Positions 60,108-64,000 of a DNA stretch of 64,000 bases are shown piece after piece; the stretch's first letter is position 1; the number at the start of each line of letters is the position of its first letter. The stretch is from Paenibacillus_F chitinolyticus_A (GTDB lineage: Bacteria > Bacillota > Bacilli > Paenibacillales > NBRC-103111). The DNA is taken from positions 3,596,001 to 3,660,000 of the forward strand of contig NZ_CP173427.1 of assembly GCF_045038035.1 (NCBI RefSeq), written 5' to 3'. Both the position numbers and the translations under genes were made by a program. The notes beneath the pieces were generated by a model, which saw nothing but the letters and a program-made list of their open reading frames with translations, was not told the origin of the DNA and did not search any database.

Positions 60108-60821
60108 GTGAACAAATTAATTTCGGCATTGCTTGCGGCGGCCGCTCCGGCAGTCTCTCCGGTCCCTACGGCTTACCCAGCAGCTATAGAATCCGAGTAT
60201 ACGGATGCCGCGACCGGTATCCGGTTCAGCACGTTCAGTATTCTCTCCGGGCACCGGGGAATTACGGATGCGGCCGTTCAATATACAGATCCCAAGCGTA
60301 AACAAAAGAGCCTTAACCTGCAAAGTAATCCCTCCCTGCCGCCGACGGAACAAATTTCCGAAGTTTACGATCACTCCGTATACTCCAACGCGGGAACGAG
60401 CATAATCGGCTTGAAGCCTAGCCAGAGAGAAAATGACGTTTTTCTAGTCTCCACCGCTCGCGGCAGCAGCAATACCATAACCGAGCCTAAGCAAATAAGC
60501 GCTTCTCTGGACATTAGCGGAGTATACAACAGCGGTATCGCCGGTCTTGTAAAGCTGGCCGTAACCGGAAACGCTTCGGGAGAATCCGTTTATACGTGGC
60601 CGGATTCCAAGGTGTACACGGCACCCGAAACAGTGCCTTTTCATCGGGATTATTATGGAGCCGTCCAATACGTTCCCTATTCAACACAGGTTCGTCAGAC
60701 CGATATTTATAAACAATATTACAAATCCATTTATATAAGAGAGGTTCAATATGACCGGGGGATTGTTGAAACGGTTACTTCCAAAGCCCCGAAAACTATA
60801 GAATATTCTATTGACTTTTAG
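60108..60821 (+). CDS. hypothetical exported protein (237 aa)
   Basis: A 237-residue protein from GTG at 60108 (GGGGAAG 7 bases upstream). The N-terminus MNKLISALLAAAAPAVSPVP is a short, weak signal-like segment. The rest is rich in Ser, Thr and Tyr, strand-forming, with two tyrosine-rich late segments (HRDYYGAVQYVPYS and YKQYYKSIYIREVQY) and no cysteine. It is likely an extracytoplasmic beta protein. No family recognised. It is monocistronic and divergent from spoVK. Confidence 0.72.
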   Translation: MNKLISALLAAAAPAVSPVPTAYPAAIESEYTDAATGIRFSTFSILSGHRGITDAAVQYTDPKRKQKSLNLQSNPSLPPTEQISEVYDHSVYSNAGTSIIGLKPSQRENDVFLVSTARGSSNTITEPKQISASLDISGVYNSGIAGLVKLAVTGNASGESVYTWPDSKVYTAPETVPFHRDYYGAVQYVPYSTQVRQTDIYKQYYKSIYIREVQYDRGIVETVTSKAPKTIEYSIDF

Positions 60822-60918
60822 AACGCCCCTTAAACAGGTTTAAACCGGGTTTAAGCTTTCCTTTTCCTTATCGCAAAAGTTTCATGAAAAAGCCGGACCA
60901 TTTTCGGTTTAACCAAAA

Positions 60919-60948
60919 ATAAGAGGGGCGCCTCCGCCCCTCTTTCCT
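60919..60948. terminator. probable terminator between the exported protein and the zinc-ribbon gene
   Basis: Stem AGAGGGGCG/CGCCCCTCT (loop CCTC region) with modest T- and A-runs on either side. Confidence 0.6.
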
Positions 60949-61006
60949 CAATATATTCACTTCAAAAACAGGCTCGCGTCAGATTTTTACCGGCTTAACG
61001 AAGTCA

Positions 61007-61921
61007 TCAATCGCGCTCTTCCGTGCCGTCAGCCTGCTCCAACCGACCGGAGTCATCCTCTGCCGAAGCGTCACGATTTTCGTCTTCCTCCGGCGCCGCG
61101 GATATTTGCTTCGAAGCTCGGCTCCCTGCCGCGTCCAAATAAAGCGAATCCAGATCGGCACGCCAATCCGCGACAAAGTAGAGGATATACTCCGAAGGCA
61201 CGCCTGCCATGTCCGCCTGATCCCAATCCCCGGCCAAGTCGGTAAGCCTCAGATCTTCTCCCTTATAGGGCCCCGAGGCAAAAAAATCGTTCGCCCAGTT
61301 CAGCTGGAAAAGATGGCCGTCAGGCGCCTGAACCGCAGTAGGCGCGTAGCCCATCCGGATCTCCTGCGCCCAGGACGTGGCCAGCCGGACATCGGCCGGA
61401 AGCGTATAAGGAGACGGCTCCACGCTTGCGACCTCGTCGCAAAAACGGATACGGCGGCCGTCCTGCCACAAATCAATCGGGGGCCGGCTTTGAAAACTGA
61501 CGTACGCCATGTCGAACGTTTCGCCGCGCACGGTCGTCACTCGGCAGGGAACTTCCGCGGAAGTCCGGCCGCCTGCGATGCTGCCTTGAGCCGAGGCCCC
61601 GATTTTCTTCAGCTCGTCCCAAATTTCACCGGATACCTCGTAGGTGCCCGCATTCCAATGCTCCACCAGCCCGGCTTTGGAAGGGTGAATATACGACATC
61701 ATAATGCCGTCCCTGCCCAGGTACCATCTGCTGCCGCAATTTTCGCATGCGTATTCCCAGCCGTGCTTCAGCTGTCTCTCGATCTTGAGTGCCCGCTGCA
61801 CCTGCTTCGACTCGGCATCGTGGCCGTGCTGGAACCGGGCCCAGTTAAAAGAAATGTACTTCTTGCCGCTGCACTGGGGACATGCCGCCGGAGGCGATGA
61901 TTTGCGGGAGAGACGAGGCAT
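61007..61921 (-). CDS. unknown zinc-ribbon protein coupled to lipoate ligase
   Basis: A 304-residue soluble protein. Residues 1-70 carry a split zinc ribbon: CPQC near residue 14 and CENC near residue 59. The central part (about 95-245) is mixed alpha/beta with many Trp and aromatic residues. The last ~45 residues are acidic and low complexity. ATG shares one base with the lplJ stop (TAATG), so translation is coupled. I do not recognise the family; the coupling hints at a role near lipoylation, but that is speculation. Confidence 0.82.
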   Translation of the reverse strand: MPRLSRKSSPPAACPQCSGKKYISFNWARFQHGHDAESKQVQRALKIERQLKHGWEYACENCGSRWYLGRDGIMMSYIHPSKAGLVEHWNAGTYEVSGEIWDELKKIGASAQGSIAGGRTSAEVPCRVTTVRGETFDMAYVSFQSRPPIDLWQDGRRIRFCDEVASVEPSPYTLPADVRLATSWAQEIRMGYAPTAVQAPDGHLFQLNWANDFFASGPYKGEDLRLTDLAGDWDQADMAGVPSEYILYFVADWRADLDSLYLDAAGSRASKQISAAPEEDENRDASAEDDSGRLEQADGTEERD

Positions 61922-62931
61922 TACGCCTCCTCTCCTTTCAAAGTCAGCAGCCCGATAAATTCTTCCTTGCCGACTGCGCCGAAATAGGCGGTAATATCCG
62001 TCCCCTCGAGAGCCTGTTCCAGCGACTGGGTATCGTACTTCACGCCGGTAAGCAGGCGTTCGATTTCCTCGACATCTTTGACCCCGAAGAAGTCCCCGTA
62101 AATTTTCATTTTACCGATGCGGCCTTCCTCCAGATTCATCCGTACATCAATCGTTCCCACCGGAAAACGTTTGGAATTGACGAGCTCGCTTTTCGGCGAT
62201 TTGCCGTAATTCCAATCCCAGTTGCCGTAGCGCTCCGCCGAAAGCTCGTGGATCGCCTTCCAGTCCTTCTCCGTTAAAACATACTGAGGCACTTCCGACG
62301 CGCTCATACCGAAAATATTTTCCAGAAGCTCTTGTCTGAATTCTTCGACGGTCATGGGCTTCTTAAGGAATTCCGTAATGTTGGCGACACGGCTGCGGAT
62401 GGATTTGATGCCTTTGGATTGAATTTTGTCCGCTTTGACCCGGAGCGCCGAAACGACATGCTCGATATCCGACTGAAAAAGCAGCGTTCCATGGCTGAAC
62501 AAGCGTCCTTTCGTCGCGAACATGGCGTTGCCCGAAATTTTGCGTTCTCCCACCTGAATATCGTTGCGTCCGCTCAGGTCGGCATCCACCCCCAGCTTGC
62601 GCAGGGCTTGTACAACCGGCTCCGTGAATTTACGGAAGTTATGGAACGATTCGCCGTCATCCTTGGTGATGAAGCTGAAATTCAGATTGCCGTGATCGTG
62701 ATAAACGGCTCCGCCACCCGACAAACGTCTAACGACGTGAATCCCGTTCTGTTCCACATACTCCGTATTGATTTCCTCCACCGTATTCTGATTTTTCCCA
62801 ATAATAATCGAAGGCTCGTTTATGTAAAAAAGCAGATAGGTTTCGTCTGCAGGCAAATTTTTGAGTGCATATTCCTCTATCGCCAAATTGATTTGCGGTT
62901 TTGTAATGGATTGATTGTCGATAAACAGCAT
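61921..62931 (-). CDS. lplJ: lipoate-protein ligase (LplJ-like)
   Basis: A 336-residue ligase that activates free lipoate and attaches it to E2/GcvH domains. It has RRLSGGGAVYHDHGNLNFSF (about 72-91) and GRNDIQVGERKISGNAM (about 127-143), whose Lys is essential in the family, and the C-terminal accessory domain (about 250-336) of the LplA/LplJ class. GGAGG lies 5 bases before ATG at 62931. It is followed by the overlapping zinc-ribbon gene. Confidence 0.94.
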   Translation of the reverse strand: MLFIDNQSITKPQINLAIEEYALKNLPADETYLLFYINEPSIIIGKNQNTVEEINTEYVEQNGIHVVRRLSGGGAVYHDHGNLNFSFITKDDGESFHNFRKFTEPVVQALRKLGVDADLSGRNDIQVGERKISGNAMFATKGRLFSHGTLLFQSDIEHVVSALRVKADKIQSKGIKSIRSRVANITEFLKKPMTVEEFRQELLENIFGMSASEVPQYVLTEKDWKAIHELSAERYGNWDWNYGKSPKSELVNSKRFPVGTIDVRMNLEEGRIGKMKIYGDFFGVKDVEEIERLLTGVKYDTQSLEQALEGTDITAYFGAVGKEEFIGLLTLKGEEA

Positions 62932-63141
62932 AGGGACCTCCACAGCGTTTTTCTTTTATTTTAAATCATTTTTGTCGAAAAAGATATTTTCATGCCGGCG
63001 GCGGATCTGATCCTGTAAATGCTTGAATAAAAAGTAAGAACCATGTATTTTTATACATAACTATGCATGTTTATAAAATGCCGGCTCGTTTAATTGTTTC
63101 CCCTGTGTGGTAAAGACGAGTTAGGTCAAGGAGATGACCCG

Positions 63142-63915
63142 ATGAACACGAAGACGGATTGGCTTGCTTTGGAAAAATGGGCCGCGGACCAGTGGCCGCC
63201 GGAAGAAAGTGAAGCGCTTGGCCATTGGCGCTTGAGAGCGTCGGGCGGGTTTACGAAGCGCGCGAACAGCGTGCTTGCCGTCGGAGACCTGCCGGATGAT
63301 CCGGACTGGTACGAGCGGATACGCCGCTTCTATTCGGACCGCGGGCTGCCAGCCGTGTTTCATATCAGCGATTCGTCTCCGCCGGAGCTGGATCTCATGC
63401 TGGCAGACAAAGGCGGCATCGTTACCGCCCCCTGCCTCGGCATGATGGCTCCGGCAGCGGAAATGAACGCGAGGCTGCGTCCGCATCAAGACCGTACCGA
63501 CGTCGCCGCCGAGCTGCTTGCGGCCCCGGACCCGGCATGGATGGAAGATTACATGCTGCTGGAAGGTCACGCCGAGGAAGCTCGCCCCTTCTACGAAGGT
63601 CTGCTGGAACGCATGCCCGCTCCGAAGGTCTTCGTCCGTCTGATGTCGGACGATGGAGAGACCGTCGCTCTGGGTACGGCCCACGCCTCCGGCGGCCGGG
63701 CGATTCTGTCCAATATCATTGTCTGGGAAGACCGCCGGGGACAAGGCTTCGCGAAAGCCCTGCTGGCTCATTTGGCTGCCTGGTGTGCCGACAGCGGCGC
63801 CCGGTCGGTCTTTCTGCAGGTACTGCAGGACAACGCGGCCGCGCTTCATTTGTATGAAAGCGCAGGATTCCAACCCGAATTCAAGTACCATTACAGGGTT
63901 TTGCAGCAAGGTTGA
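63142..63915 (+). CDS. GNAT family N-acetyltransferase (two-domain)
   Basis: A 257-residue protein. The first ~125 residues form a degenerate N-terminal GNAT-like half (EKWAADQWPPEE...GHWRLRASGGFTKRANS), and the second half is a typical GNAT domain with VWEDRRGQGFAKALLAHLA (about 192-210; acetyl-CoA-binding Arg-x-x-Gly-x-Gly/Ala) and NAAALHLYESAGF. Substrate unknown. AAGGAG lies 9 bases before ATG at 63142. Probably the first gene of an operon with the gene starting at 63961. Confidence 0.9.
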   Translation: MNTKTDWLALEKWAADQWPPEESEALGHWRLRASGGFTKRANSVLAVGDLPDDPDWYERIRRFYSDRGLPAVFHISDSSPPELDLMLADKGGIVTAPCLGMMAPAAEMNARLRPHQDRTDVAAELLAAPDPAWMEDYMLLEGHAEEARPFYEGLLERMPAPKVFVRLMSDDGETVALGTAHASGGRAILSNIIVWEDRRGQGFAKALLAHLAAWCADSGARSVFLQVLQDNAAALHLYESAGFQPEFKYHYRVLQQG

Positions 63916-63960
63916 TTTTTCCGTGAAAGGTAAGCTAAAAACAGAAAGGAGACGGTTTTC

Positions 63961-64000
63961 ATGACGACGAACAATGAGCAGAAGCAGACATTCCCGCCGC
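63961..64000 (+). CDS. start of an unidentified gene, cut by the right edge
   Basis: ATG at 63961, with AAAGGAG 10 bases upstream, opens MTTNNEQKQTFPP before the window ends. Too little is present for a family call. Spacing of 45 bp from the GNAT gene suggests one transcript. Confidence 0.6.
   Translation, partial: MTTNNEQKQTFPP

Noticed and set aside
1..64000. CRISPR arrays, tRNA or rRNA genes, insertion sequences, prophage or integrase genes
   Set aside because: No repeat-spacer pattern, no cloverleaf with a T-loop, no transposase or integrase motif and no inverted-repeat-flanked unit was found by reading both strands.

Overview
The window comes from a spore-forming, monoderm Firmicute of the order Bacillales, most likely Paenibacillaceae. 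Evidence is the moderately high GC, AGGAGG-type ribosome sites with frequent TTG and GTG starts, sporulation genes (kapB, tlp, spoVK), a Bacillus-type lexA-yneA-ynzC SOS block, glnR-glnA, ynbB-hflX, the mitomycin-repair pair mrfA/mrfB and a ydaO-type c-di-AMP riboswitch. Family-level placement is inference. No rRNA, tRNA, CRISPR array, intact insertion sequence or prophage was seen.

Layout. 1-2962: a minus-strand operon of three small proteins, a MoxR AAA ATPase and the first ~410 residues of a protein expected to carry a VWA domain, with an intrinsic terminator in its leader. 3127-9624: envelope and housekeeping genes (stalk-domain protein, TRIC channel, Gfo/Idh/MocA oxidoreductase, secreted putative glycosidase, kapB, thioredoxin-like protein). 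9789-14657: two ABC-F ribosome ATPases (ykpA, yfmR) and an M42 aminopeptidase. 15195-16145: a c-di-AMP riboswitch directly in front of a secreted LysM-CAP wall protein. 17033-28320: a complete Gram-positive Tad/Flp pilus operon on the minus strand (31-aa membrane peptide, TadZ, CpaF/TadA, TadB, TadC, Flp pilin, three TadE/TadG-like pseudopilins, prepilin peptidase, FHA-domain protein), read from a strong sigma-A promoter through a leader terminator.

28410-40922: TspO, an RlmM-like methyltransferase, a soluble ABC ATPase, a DNA-repair operon (Fpg/Nei glycosylase, endonuclease IV and a cREC receiver-like protein), the helicase/exonuclease pair mrfA and mrfB separated by an acetyltransferase, a nitroreductase, yfhP, and tlp with a sigma-G-like promoter. 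41286-45973: rnz and metH. 46225-50369: an export and electron-transfer module made of a lipoprotein cytochrome c, a Tat-signal gluconate-dehydrogenase-type small subunit, a GMC oxidoreductase with a four-cysteine cluster, and its own tatC and tatA. 50682-59900: mtnD, HAD hydrolase, ynzC, yneA/lexA with clustered LexA boxes, glnA/glnR with a GlnR box, ynbB, hflX and spoVK. 60108-64000: an orphan secreted protein, lipoate ligase coupled to an unknown zinc-ribbon protein, a GNAT enzyme and the first codons of another gene.

Overall this is mostly core chromosome. The points that ordinary annotation does not explain are transcription terminators placed between promoters and first genes (52-aa/MoxR operon, tad operon, fpg operon), a structured leader RNA before the base-excision-repair operon, the 31-aa peptide heading the tad operon, the self-contained Tat/oxidoreductase module, and the pairing of cREC with repair enzymes.
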